A program made the translations under genes and the position numbers. 10,702 nucleotides of DNA from Bacteroidales bacterium. Lineage in GTDB: Bacteria > Bacteroidota > Bacteroidia > Bacteroidales > P3. Position 1 is the first letter of the stretch. Each line of letters opens with the position of its first letter. This document shows positions 1-6,032 of this stretch, piece by piece. A model generated the notes under the pieces. It was given only the letters and a program-made list of their open reading frames with translations, was not told the origin of the DNA and did no database searches. The stretch is taken from positions 1 through 10,702 of the forward strand of contig JALNVJ010000041.1 in assembly GCA_023227645.1 (NCBI GenBank), read 5' to 3'.

Positions 1-60
1 TAACACCAAAATTACATGTTTCAAGCATGGTAGATGGTAGCCATGTTTATATTTTATTTC

Positions 61-320
61 CTACAAAGATGTCGCTCCTACGGAGCTGGGTTATGTGTGT
101 GTGTGATATAATGTCCTTGCTACAAAGATATCGCTCCTACGGAGCTTAGGATATCCAATAAATATAATATTGTCATTAAACAATAATCCCGTAGGGATGA
201 TATCTTTGTAGAAATCAAAGTTACATACGCCCAAACATAATCCCGTAGGGATGATATCTTTGTAGAAATCAATGTTGCATACGCCCAAACAATAATCCCG
301 TAGGGATGATATCTTTGTAT
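61..320. repeat. Left array of five 27-nt palindromic repeats
   Basis: Copies lie at 61-87 and 120-146 (forward) and 185-211, 239-265 and 294-319 (reverse, the last missing its final G). Each repeat read forward is a 13-nt head CTACAAAGATATC, a 5-nt stem arm, a 3-nt loop, the complementary arm and a T. Forward copies have the stem GCTCC/GGAGC; reverse copies, read on the minus strand, have ATCCC/GGGAT, so the stem is conserved by paired changes. Copy 61-87 has one head change (GATGTC). Spacers between reverse copies are 27-28 nt and nearly identical (AAATCAA..TT.CATACGCCCAAAC), giving a period near 54 nt. Between the forward and reverse groups is a GGATATCC palindrome. The layout resembles REP/BIME arrays that accompany Y1 transposases; linkage to the gene at 406 is by position and by the matching array on its other side. 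Confidence 0.9.
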
Positions 321-343
321 AAAAATATGATATTATATCTTTA

Positions 344-367
344 TTTGAAAAAATATTTATAAGTTTG
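344..367 (+). promoter_or_regulatory. Weak candidate promoter of the transposase gene
   Basis: TAAGTTTG at 360-367 matches the Bacteroidota -7 form TAnnTTTG and lies 38 nt before the ATG at 406. The only nearby TTTG (344-347) is 12 nt away rather than the usual 19-21, so the -33 element is poor. Confidence 0.25.
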
Positions 368-405
368 TTGATTGTAACCCTATATAAGAAATAAATATTA
401 AGAAT

Positions 406-867
406 ATGGCTAATACATACACTCAATTATATATACATTTGGTATTTGCTGTTAAAGGAAGAGAAAACTTTATTCTAGAAGATAAAAGAGAGGAATTGGA
501 AAAATACATTTGTGGTATTGTTTCAAATAACAATTCAAAACCATTGGCTATATTTTGCAATCCTGATCATACTCATATATTAATTGGATTAAATCCTTCG
601 ATTTCCATATCTGATTTAACAAAAATAATTAAATCAAATTCATCCAAATGGATAAATGAAAACAAATGGGTAAGTGGTAAGTTTTCTTGGCAAGAAGGGT
701 TTGGTGCATTTACGCATTCTAAATCACAAATTGACCTTGTGGCAAAATACATATTAAATCAAGCCGAGCATCATAAGAAAAAAACGTTTAGAGAAGAATA
801 TATTAAATTTCTAGAAGAATGTGGAATTGAATATGATGAAAGATATTTATTTACATGGAATAATTGA
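406..867 (+). CDS. IS200-like / REP-associated HUH (Y1) transposase
   Basis: A single-strand DNA transposase of the Y1 family (PF01797 type), 153 residues, close to the usual full length. The HUH metal-binding motif is H55-T56-H57 in PDHTHILIGL, with Thr at the usually hydrophobic middle position. The likely nucleophile is Tyr115 in the conserved VAKYILNQAEHHKK block, followed by the KKTFREEY signature common in Bacteroidota members. These enzymes cut and join single strands at small hairpins through a 5'-phosphotyrosine link. No TnpB or IS605 partner is present. The gene is flanked on both sides by matching arrays of hairpin repeats (61-320 and 874-1125), as expected for a REP-associated transposase (RAYT) rather than a simple IS200 copy with one hairpin per end. 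The frame is intact with all catalytic residues, so it may be active. No clear Shine-Dalgarno precedes the ATG. Confidence 0.9.
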   Translation: MANTYTQLYIHLVFAVKGRENFILEDKREELEKYICGIVSNNNSKPLAIFCNPDHTHILIGLNPSISISDLTKIIKSNSSKWINENKWVSGKFSWQEGFGAFTHSKSQIDLVAKYILNQAEHHKKKTFREEYIKFLEECGIEYDERYLFTWNN

Positions 868-873
868 TTTTTT

Positions 874-1125
874 CTACAAAGATATCGCACCTCTGGTGCT
901 GGATTGTGTGTTCGTTATGATTGTTTTCTACAAAGATATCGCTCCTACGGAGCTGGGATATCCAATAAATATAATATTATCAGCAAACAAAATCCCGTAG
1001 GGATGATATCTTTGTAGCAATCAATATTACATTCACCCAAACATAATCCCGTAGGGATGATATCTTTGTAGAAATCAATGTTACATACGCCCAAACATAA
1101 TCCCGTAGGGATGGTATCATTGTAG
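874..1125. repeat. Right array of five 27-nt palindromic repeats
   Basis: Copies lie at 874-900 and 928-954 (forward) and 991-1017, 1045-1071 and 1099-1125 (reverse), the same order and orientation as the left array, with start-to-start steps of 54, 63, 54 and 54 nt. Copy 874-900 has a third stem version, GCACC/GGTGC with loop TCT, still perfectly paired. Copy 928-954 has GCTCC/GGAGC. The reverse copies have ATCCC/GGGAT; the last has two changes in the head (GGTATCATTGTAG). The centre between forward and reverse groups (GGATATCCAATAAATATAATATT) is nearly the same as at 149-171 in the left array, so the two arrays are duplicates of one unit of about 255 bp. The array begins 6 nt after the transposase stop codon. 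Confidence 0.9.
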
Positions 1126-1180
1126 TTTAGCCAAAACTCCGTGATAATAAGTTGTTAAGGAATTATATTTGTGATTTATT

Positions 1181-1211
1181 ATTGGTTATTGATGGTTTTT
1201 TTGTAGTTTTG
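1181..1211 (+). promoter_or_regulatory. Candidate promoter upstream of the MazG-like gene
   Basis: ATTG at 1181-1184 (3 of 4 to the -33 TTTG) and TAGTTTTG at 1204-1211 (full match to TAnnTTTG) are 19 nt apart, the usual Bacteroidota spacing. It would leave a leader of about 145 nt before the ATG at 1364, so assignment to that gene is tentative. Confidence 0.3.
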
Positions 1212-1293
1212 GGGTGGAAAAGTGAATTGATTATTCATCAGAATAAGGATTGTTAAAGGTTGGAGTGATAAAAGATTATAAATGAATAAGTAT

Positions 1294-1308
1294 TGGATTA
1301 CAAATCCA
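1294..1308. repeat. Solitary palindrome TGGATT-ACA-AATCCA
   Basis: A perfect 6-bp stem with a 3-nt loop. Its stem and loop size resemble the hairpin of the 27-nt repeats, but the head sequence CTACAAAGATATC is absent, so it is not a member of that family. It could be a copy of another dispersed palindrome family or a regulatory site. Confidence 0.4.
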
Positions 1309-1363
1309 GCATGACAGAAGAAAAGTGAATGGATTGTTTTAAAAATATAAAACTTGTGGTAAT

Positions 1364-1693
1364 ATGGATGAGATTAAAGAAATTACGGATAAGATATTAG
1401 AGTTTAGGGATGAAAGAGATTGGTCGCAATTTCATAATGCAAAAGACTTAGCCTTAGCAATATCTATTGAAGCGGGTGAATTAAATGAGTGTTTTCTATG
1501 GAAAGATGCCAATCAGGCAAATGAAGAAAGGGTGAGAGAAGAGTTGGCAGATATAATGAATTATTGTTTTTTGTTGGCTGATAAATATAAGTTTGATGTA
1601 AAGCAAATCATTTTCGATAAGATTGAGAAAAACAATCAAAAATATCCCACAAATAAATCGAAAGGTACTTCTAAGAAATACAACGAATTATAA
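1364..1693 (+). CDS. MazG-like nucleotide pyrophosphohydrolase
   Basis: A 109-residue all-alpha NTP pyrophosphohydrolase of the MazG / RS21-C6 (dCTPase-like) superfamily, which hydrolyses (d)NTPs to the monophosphate and pyrophosphate. The metal-binding helices are visible as E36-A-G-E39 in SIEAGELNE and E60-L-A-D63 in EELADIMNY, matching ExxE...ExxD. The aromatic substrate-side residues W20 and W46 and the C-terminal KIEKNNQKYP block (from K86) are also typical of the small single-domain members. The length fits that subgroup and no second domain is fused. Likely cytosolic; a nucleotide-pool cleaning role is the family expectation, but the substrate cannot be read from the sequence. The gene stands alone on the + strand, 131 bp before the DUF3800 gene, and small MazG-like enzymes are common in accessory regions such as this one. 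Confidence 0.88.
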   Translation: MDEIKEITDKILEFRDERDWSQFHNAKDLALAISIEAGELNECFLWKDANQANEERVREELADIMNYCFLLADKYKFDVKQIIFDKIEKNNQKYPTNKSKGTSKKYNEL

Positions 1694-1741
1694 TAAATAC
1701 CTTATACAATAACGGGGGATAATGGCAGGGAATCGGAATTT

Positions 1742-1772
1742 TAGGATGATAAATAGATAGATATCATTCCTA
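1742..1772. promoter_or_regulatory. Imperfect hairpin between the MazG-like and DUF3800 genes
   Basis: TAGGATGATA (1742-1751) pairs with TATCATTCCTA (1762-1772) apart from one bulged T, with a 10-nt loop. There is no T-tract, so it is a poor intrinsic terminator on either strand. It contains GGATGATA, also found in the reverse copies of the 27-nt repeat, and may be a decayed member or chance. Confidence 0.3.
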
Positions 1773-1824
1773 ATGATAAAATTTAAGCAGATTAGAGAAT
1801 AGATTTAAATGAAAAATGTAATTT

Positions 1825-2508
1825 ATGATTAAGACATTTAATTTGTATTGTGATGAGAGTTGTCATTTAGAAAATGATAATATGCCATATATGATTTATG
1901 GATATGTTAGTATTGCCTCTAATCAAATTCAGTTAGCCAAAAAGCAGATTAAACAAATCCAATTAGATTATAATTTTGATGGAGAAATGAAATGGAATAA
2001 CGTATGCAGTAAAACATTCCCCTTTTATTCAGAAATCATTAATTACTTTTTTAGTAATGATATGTTGTTTAGAGCAGTTGTTGTTGATAAAAATCAAATT
2101 GATAACAACAGACCACTTTATAGCTTTAATGATTTTTATTTTAGAATGTATTATCAACTATTACATCATAAGACTGATATGGAAAATACATATAATGTTT
2201 ATATCGATATTAAAGACACAAGAAGTCAGGGTAAATTACATGAACTAAAAAAAATATTGAAGTATAACAGCTCAATTAATAATTTTCAATTTATCAATTC
2301 TAAAGAAAGTATATTTGTGCAATTAGCCGATTTATTAATGGGTGCAATAAATTATCAGTTAAGAATTGAAAAAGGGAACCTTGAAGGTAAGGTTGAAGCT
2401 AAATTGAAAATAATTGAAAAAATAAAATCACACACTCAGCTCACACTAAACAAATCAACATCTAAGGACTTCCATAAGTTTAATCTATTCTTCATTTGTT
2501 TAAAATAG
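1825..2508 (+). CDS. DUF3800 domain protein
   Basis: A 227-residue DUF3800 protein. The family signature is seen as the N-terminal beta-strand YCDES (D10, E11, S12; usually DESG), an E-x-K-W motif (E54-M-K-W57), a central YIDIKDTR strand (D128, D131), and a C-terminal QLADLLMGA helix with D169. This spread of acidic residues fits the RNase H-like metal-dependent nuclease fold proposed for DUF3800; activity is not known for this protein. The usual Gly after DES is Cys here (DESC). No signal peptide or membrane segment is visible. The start is the first usable ATG: an in-frame ATG 9 nt earlier is followed at once by a stop. Six nucleotides separate its stop from the next ATG, so it is probably co-transcribed with 2515-3063. 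DUF3800 genes often occur in mobile or defence-rich regions, consistent with the transposase and restriction relic nearby. Confidence 0.82.
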   Translation: MIKTFNLYCDESCHLENDNMPYMIYGYVSIASNQIQLAKKQIKQIQLDYNFDGEMKWNNVCSKTFPFYSEIINYFFSNDMLFRAVVVDKNQIDNNRPLYSFNDFYFRMYYQLLHHKTDMENTYNVYIDIKDTRSQGKLHELKKILKYNSSINNFQFINSKESIFVQLADLLMGAINYQLRIEKGNLEGKVEAKLKIIEKIKSHTQLTLNKSTSKDFHKFNLFFICLK

Positions 2509-2514
2509 TAGGTT

Positions 2515-3063
2515 ATGGCATTCAATCTTATAAAAAAATATCCAGAATTATTAGAAATCAACCACTATAGACGTGATAATGATAGAGATATTATTTTAAG
2601 AAAAATATTTGATAGAGATATTCAAGAAAATGATAAATTAATTTATAACTCAAAACAAATTCATCCTATAAAAGATACTGATGGAATATCAAGTTTGGAA
2701 GTATTGTTTGATCATTTGACCAGAGAGAAAACAGAAGAAATTGACTCAAACGGAAAAAGAATAGCTTGTCGAAATGTATTTGAACCAGACCGTTCAATGA
2801 GAATACATTGGATAAAAACACATCTTGACAATGAAATAAAAGATGGTATTGTTGTTTTTAGTATTATTGAACGAGATAAAAAGAAAAGAGAAGATATTAC
2901 AAGAACATATATTTATAACACAGCTAAGAAATATGTAGTTATTTTAGAGAATCAACGTTCAAATATTGATTATTATCTCTTAACTGCTTATTATTTGAAT
3001 AAAACTTATGGAGAAAAGGATATTAAAAGAAAGATGAAGAATTGTTTACCTTGTATTGTATAA
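2515..3063 (+). CDS. Uncharacterised protein, possible BECR-type nuclease domain
   Basis: I do not recognise this 182-residue protein with certainty. Its N-terminal half (1-85) is charged and probably helical, with no known motif. The second half has a layout seen in the PBECR/BECR (Barnase-EndoU-ColicinE5-RelE) nucleases of phages and mobile elements: FEPDRSMRIHWIKTHL (89-104) with R93, R96, H98 and W99, then strands at VVFSII (113-118), TRTYIYN (129-135), YVVILE (140-145) and a closing YYLLTAYYL (153-161). Likely catalytic polar residues would be among R93, R96, H98, R130, T131 and T157; this is inference from the pattern only. There is no signal peptide or transmembrane helix. It follows the DUF3800 gene by 6 nt. 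A strong hairpin starts 9 nt after the stop, and a possible antisense RNA overlaps the stop codon. It could instead be an unrelated beta-rich phage protein. Confidence 0.55.
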   Translation: MAFNLIKKYPELLEINHYRRDNDRDIILRKIFDRDIQENDKLIYNSKQIHPIKDTDGISSLEVLFDHLTREKTEEIDSNGKRIACRNVFEPDRSMRIHWIKTHLDNEIKDGIVVFSIIERDKKKREDITRTYIYNTAKKYVVILENQRSNIDYYLLTAYYLNKTYGEKDIKRKMKNCLPCIV

Positions 3064-3128
3064 AAACCGCAGGGCTCGATATATGTCTTGATATACCGAG
3101 CCCCGAAACTCCTTCTAACTATAGATGA
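3062..3128 (-). ncRNA. Candidate small RNA, antisense to the end of 2515-3063
   Basis: On the minus strand a full Bacteroidota promoter (3135-3165) would start a transcript near 3128. About 25 nt in it reaches a 13-bp hairpin (3103-3072, one A-C mismatch), then TGCGGTTTTT with the T-run at 3066-3062. Promoter, short body, stable hairpin and T-tract together make a compact RNA of about 67 nt. It overlaps the stop codon of the + strand gene ending at 3063. No open reading frame fits in it. The hairpin could instead simply end transcription on both strands, in which case the promoter match is chance. Confidence 0.35.
3072..3103. terminator. Strong hairpin after the DUF3800 operon
   Basis: GGGCTCGATATAT (3072-3084) pairs with ATATACCGAGCCC (3091-3103) with one mismatch and a 6-nt loop. 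It begins 9 nt after the stop at 3061-3063. On the + strand no T-tract follows (CGAAACTCC), whereas on the minus strand a run of five T follows after GCGG, so it is a better terminator for minus-strand transcripts. Confidence 0.65.
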
Positions 3129-3134
3129 GTGGTG

Positions 3135-3165
3135 CAAAGATATAACAATATTTGAAATAAACAAA
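3135..3165 (-). promoter_or_regulatory. Minus-strand promoter, TTTG-N19-TATCTTTG
   Basis: Read on the minus strand, TTTG (3165-3162) and TATCTTTG (3142-3135) are separated by 19 nt, a full match to the Bacteroidota -33/-7 form. It points left into the hairpin at 3072-3103 and away from any downstream minus-strand gene in the window. Confidence 0.5.
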
Positions 3166-3235
3166 ATAAATTAGTGATAAAATTGTAAAGTGAGTGTAAA
3201 AGCTTATTTATTAATAGGTTAAAGGTATAGTAAAT

Positions 3236-3376
3236 ATGAATGAGGTACAAACAAGACTTGAGAAAATTGATCCTAAGCTAAAAGAGATGTGAATTGTGCT
3301 TTGTGAATGAGTTGAAACAGGGTTTTTGAGAGAAGCGTTTGAAGTGAATAGTATTGATATAAAGTCAAGAGGATAA
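3236..3376 (+). pseudogene. Relic of the 5' end of a type I restriction hsdR gene
   Basis: An ATG at 3236 opens a frame encoding MNEVQTRLEKIDPKLKEM, then a TGA at 3290. This closely follows the N-terminus of type I restriction R subunits of the form MNEAxTRxxxIDPxLKxxGW, with the stop falling about where the conserved Gly-Trp would be. The same frame continues through a second TGA at 3308 to VETGFLREAFEVNSIDIKSRG and a TAA at 3374. The VExG..LRE part resembles the next conserved hsdR segment (VVEGSxxLRE). No helicase motifs, methylase or specificity gene follow; the rest appears deleted. The first 18 residues are the solid part of the argument; the second segment is weaker and could also recall an HsdS C-terminus (GFLREAF). 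A chance short frame cannot be excluded. Confidence 0.45.
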
Positions 3377-3552
3377 TTTGGTTCAAATTATGACCTTAAA
3401 CAAAGATAGAGGTAAAAGCTTTGTAATGGGAGTTATGAATTTATATTTATAAATGGATTGGTTTAAGTGACGGTCATGTGATAATTTAAAGAAATAGGAT
3501 ATTAAAAGAAGGAGAGAAAAAAGGCACACGATATTTTATTGAATATTTGATG

Positions 3553-3582
3553 CAAAGATATTAGTTATTTTTAGAATTCAAA
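3553..3582 (-). promoter_or_regulatory. Possible minus-strand promoter at the 3' end of the receptor gene
   Basis: Minus-strand TTTG (3582-3579, inside the last codons of the receptor gene) and TATCTTTG (3560-3553) are 18 nt apart, one short of the usual 19. It would drive transcription into the gene-free region to the left, where no product is recognised. Confidence 0.25.
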
Positions 3583-6015
3583 TGATAGTTTGCCGTTTAT
3601 TTGGCTTGGGGTTAGGTAGTTGGGAACTCCAAAATAGCGACCATCGTAATTTGCTATCCACATATATGATATTGTGTTTTGGTTTCCGAATATGTTAAAC
3701 CACTCTATGTTAAACCATATTTTCTTAATATGTTTCATAAAGTTGTTTTGAGCCCATTTGGTATTTTCGTCCTTAATTCTAAAAGTGAAAGCTATATCTG
3801 CCCTCATATAGGATGGCATTCTGTTGGTTTGTTCTCCTCTTTCTGAATTGGGTGGTCCATATGGATAACCTGTTCCAAAATTGAAGTTTAGGTAGGCTCT
3901 TAGATATGGCATTGTTGGGATATAGTCTTGGAATGAGATATTCATATTAAATAATTGGTCGGTTGGACGGGGGATATAGCCATAGTTGTCGCCTTTTATG
4001 TTTTCTTTGGTTTGCATTAATGACATTGTGAGCCATGAATCTATTCCCTCAATAAATTCTCCAAACAAACGGAGATCTATTCCTGTTGCATATCCTACTG
4101 AGTTGTTTTCTGCTGAATATCTTATCCTAACATTGTCAATTGAGTAGGGGATAAGGTCCCAAAGATATTTATAATATGCAGAGGCTAAAAACTTAAATGG
4201 TCTGTCGAGCATTTTAAAGTTATAGTCGGAGGATAGTACAAGATGTATTGATTTTTGAGATAATATATTGTTATTTATATTTCCTTGATAGTCTCTATAC
4301 TCTCTAAAGAATGGTGATTGGGAATAAACTCCTGTTGCAAATCGAAATAATAGGTCTTTTTCCCATTTAGGTTTATAGGAGATGGATGCTCGTGGTGAAA
4401 AAAGGAATTCTTTATTAAATGTCCAATACTGCGATCTTGTGCCTATATTGATATACCATTCTCCATCTTCCTTATAAATTCTCCACTGTCTTTGAATGTA
4501 TGCTGATAAACGTGAGGATGATATTTCATTTTCTGATTTATAGATGTTTTGAAGAATTGGTGGGTTTTGAGGGTTTATCTCTCCTGGAATGCTTGGCGTT
4601 GTTCCTACTGGTGTTCCTGCCGAATCAACCATCTTCCACTCGTTCATCTTATCGTTGATTAATTCGTATTGGTATTTTAAGCCCCATGCCATATTCCCAT
4701 TATCGTAGAATCGAATTCCCTTATGTTCGGCATTAAATATATTTGCAACTAATCTATTCCTTGCGTGTTCTAAATATGTTCCTATTCCTCTATCTAATAG
4801 CAATGAATCGTTTTCCGATTCTCCTAATCCTGTTTCATATAGCCAATATTGTCCTTGAATATCGTAGGTTTCTTTTTCGTCAGTGTTAAAGGCTGAGCCT
4901 ATAAATTTTAGTTGGACTTCCTTGCTTGGGTTATGGGTTAGCATAAAGGCTCCAAATATTGAGGAAAACCTATCTAGTTCTTGACCGTCAAAATATATTT
5001 TTAGTTTGTATGATTCGTATATGTTACCAAAGGTTGTTTCTCTTGTTCTTGGAATAAATTGATATTTATTATCTGCAATATTCCCTAAGAAGGCTAGCTC
5101 GGTTTTTTCATTTAAATCGTAGGTTAAATATACTTGTAGGTCATTAAAAACTGGATAATAACTTCCTTCTGTGTCTAATGAGCCAAGTATATACTTATTT
5201 GTTTTATTTCTATAGCCTATTTGATAGGTCATTCTTGAGCCAATTAATCCCTCAAGGTGAAGGCTCGCTCCTAAAAGGCTCATTGTTGCTGAGCCTGCAA
5301 AGTCTTGTGGTTTCTTATATCTGATATCAAGTACTGATGAGAGTTTGTCTCCATATTTTGCATCAAAACCTCCAGATGAGAAAAGAATGTCTCCCACCAT
5401 TTCGGAGTTAACAAAACTTAGTCCCTCTTGTTGTCCACTCCTGATTAGAAAGGGTCTGAATATTTCAATATCATTAACATAAACAAGGTTTTCATCGTAG
5501 TTTCCTCCTCTAACCGAGTATTGAGAGGATAGCTCATTGCTTGAACTAACTCCTTCAAAGGTTTTAATTAATCCTTCAATTCCTGAGGTAGGTCCAACAA
5601 CATTTTTTGCCCATTCTGTCTTAATTCTGGTTATTCCCTCACTCCTGGAATTGTCTTCCCTAATCTCTATTTCTTTTAAAGTAGTTCTTGAACCAATTAA
5701 CGAGAAGTTTATTTCTCTAATTTCATTGGCTTTAAGTGTGATTTTATATAGTTTAGTTGCATATCCAATATATGAAATTGCTATTTCCAATTCTTTATTA
5801 GCAGGAACAGAAAACCCAAATTCACCTTTAGTATTAGTGGTGGATCCAAATGCTATATTGGTGTTAATAACTCCAATATTCACCAAATCTAATCCAACTC
5901 CTTTTTCATCGGTTATTTTTCCTTTAATGTAGGCAGTTTTGTTTTGAGCTTCTATGTGATTTGTCAAAACTAAAGCTAAGAATAAGAAACTAAGTAAGAA
6001 ATATATTTTTTTCAT
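3571..6015 (-). CDS. TonB-dependent receptor with carboxypeptidase-like N-terminal domain
   Basis: An outer-membrane receptor of about 814 residues. With this start the N-terminus is MKKIYFLLSFLFLALVLTNHIEA, a typical signal peptide ending before QNK. Next are a carboxypeptidase-regulatory-like (beta-sandwich) domain of about 80 residues (IKGKITDEKGVGLDLVNIGV onward), a plug domain with QYSVRGGNYDENLVYVNDIE and FSSGGFDAKYGDKLSSVLDI, and a long beta-barrel ending in Phe (KLSFEF), the usual mark for BAM-mediated insertion. Such receptors import ligands bound at the surface using TonB energy; the substrate is unknown and there is no SusD partner, so a glycan role is not supported. A start 18 nt earlier (6033) gives MINWSL before the signal peptide and overlaps the upstream stop by one base (TAATG). 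I prefer 6015 because GGAG lies 4 nt before it and the signal peptide begins there. It is the last gene of the five-gene operon. Confidence 0.9.
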   Translation of the reverse strand: MKKIYFLLSFLFLALVLTNHIEAQNKTAYIKGKITDEKGVGLDLVNIGVINTNIAFGSTTNTKGEFGFSVPANKELEIAISYIGYATKLYKITLKANEIREINFSLIGSRTTLKEIEIREDNSRSEGITRIKTEWAKNVVGPTSGIEGLIKTFEGVSSSNELSSQYSVRGGNYDENLVYVNDIEIFRPFLIRSGQQEGLSFVNSEMVGDILFSSGGFDAKYGDKLSSVLDIRYKKPQDFAGSATMSLLGASLHLEGLIGSRMTYQIGYRNKTNKYILGSLDTEGSYYPVFNDLQVYLTYDLNEKTELAFLGNIADNKYQFIPRTRETTFGNIYESYKLKIYFDGQELDRFSSIFGAFMLTHNPSKEVQLKFIGSAFNTDEKETYDIQGQYWLYETGLGESENDSLLLDRGIGTYLEHARNRLVANIFNAEHKGIRFYDNGNMAWGLKYQYELINDKMNEWKMVDSAGTPVGTTPSIPGEINPQNPPILQNIYKSENEISSSRLSAYIQRQWRIYKEDGEWYINIGTRSQYWTFNKEFLFSPRASISYKPKWEKDLLFRFATGVYSQSPFFREYRDYQGNINNNILSQKSIHLVLSSDYNFKMLDRPFKFLASAYYKYLWDLIPYSIDNVRIRYSAENNSVGYATGIDLRLFGEFIEGIDSWLTMSLMQTKENIKGDNYGYIPRPTDQLFNMNISFQDYIPTMPYLRAYLNFNFGTGYPYGPPNSERGEQTNRMPSYMRADIAFTFRIKDENTKWAQNNFMKHIKKIWFNIEWFNIFGNQNTISYMWIANYDGRYFGVPNYLTPSQINGKLSFEF

Positions 6016-6032
6016 TAAACTCCAATTAATCA

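Larger units (their letters stand above)
1126..1363. other. Intergenic stretch without a gene
   Basis: This 238-bp AT-rich segment separates the right repeat array from the MazG-like gene. No reading frame resembles a protein. It holds a candidate promoter (1181-1211) and one perfect short palindrome (1294-1308), listed separately. Confidence 0.6.
3064..3570. other. Intergenic region between convergent operons
   Basis: No intact gene lies in these 507 bp. From left to right they hold the hairpin and possible small RNA (3062-3128), its promoter (3135-3165), the hsdR relic (3236-3376), then about 190 bp in which stops occur in all + frames and I see no further recognisable motif. The upstream gene runs rightward and the TonB receptor leftward, so transcription converges here. 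Confidence 0.7.

Noticed and set aside
92..105. GT-rich run as a phase-variable microsatellite
   Set aside because: It is short, lies outside a gene, and is not placed between promoter elements.
185..319. Repeats with near-equal spacers as a CRISPR array
   Set aside because: The spacers are nearly identical to each other, copies occur in both orientations, and no cas gene is near. This fits REP-like arrays, not CRISPR.
91..426. A 111-codon open frame on the minus strand across the left array
   Set aside because: Its sequence is a translation of the 27-nt repeats (the FYKDIIPTG block recurs), it overlaps the transposase start, and it has no family resemblance.
2057..2248. A short + strand frame inside the DUF3800 gene
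   Set aside because: It is out of frame with a clear domain protein and has no recognisable content.
1364..2508. MazG-like and DUF3800 genes as a toxin-antitoxin pair
   Set aside because: They are 131 bp apart with an imperfect hairpin between them, and neither resembles a known antitoxin, so there is no support for a pair.
5537..5932. A 131-codon + strand frame opposite the receptor gene
   Set aside because: It is the antisense of the signal peptide, carboxypeptidase-like and plug regions, which are clearly coding on the minus strand.
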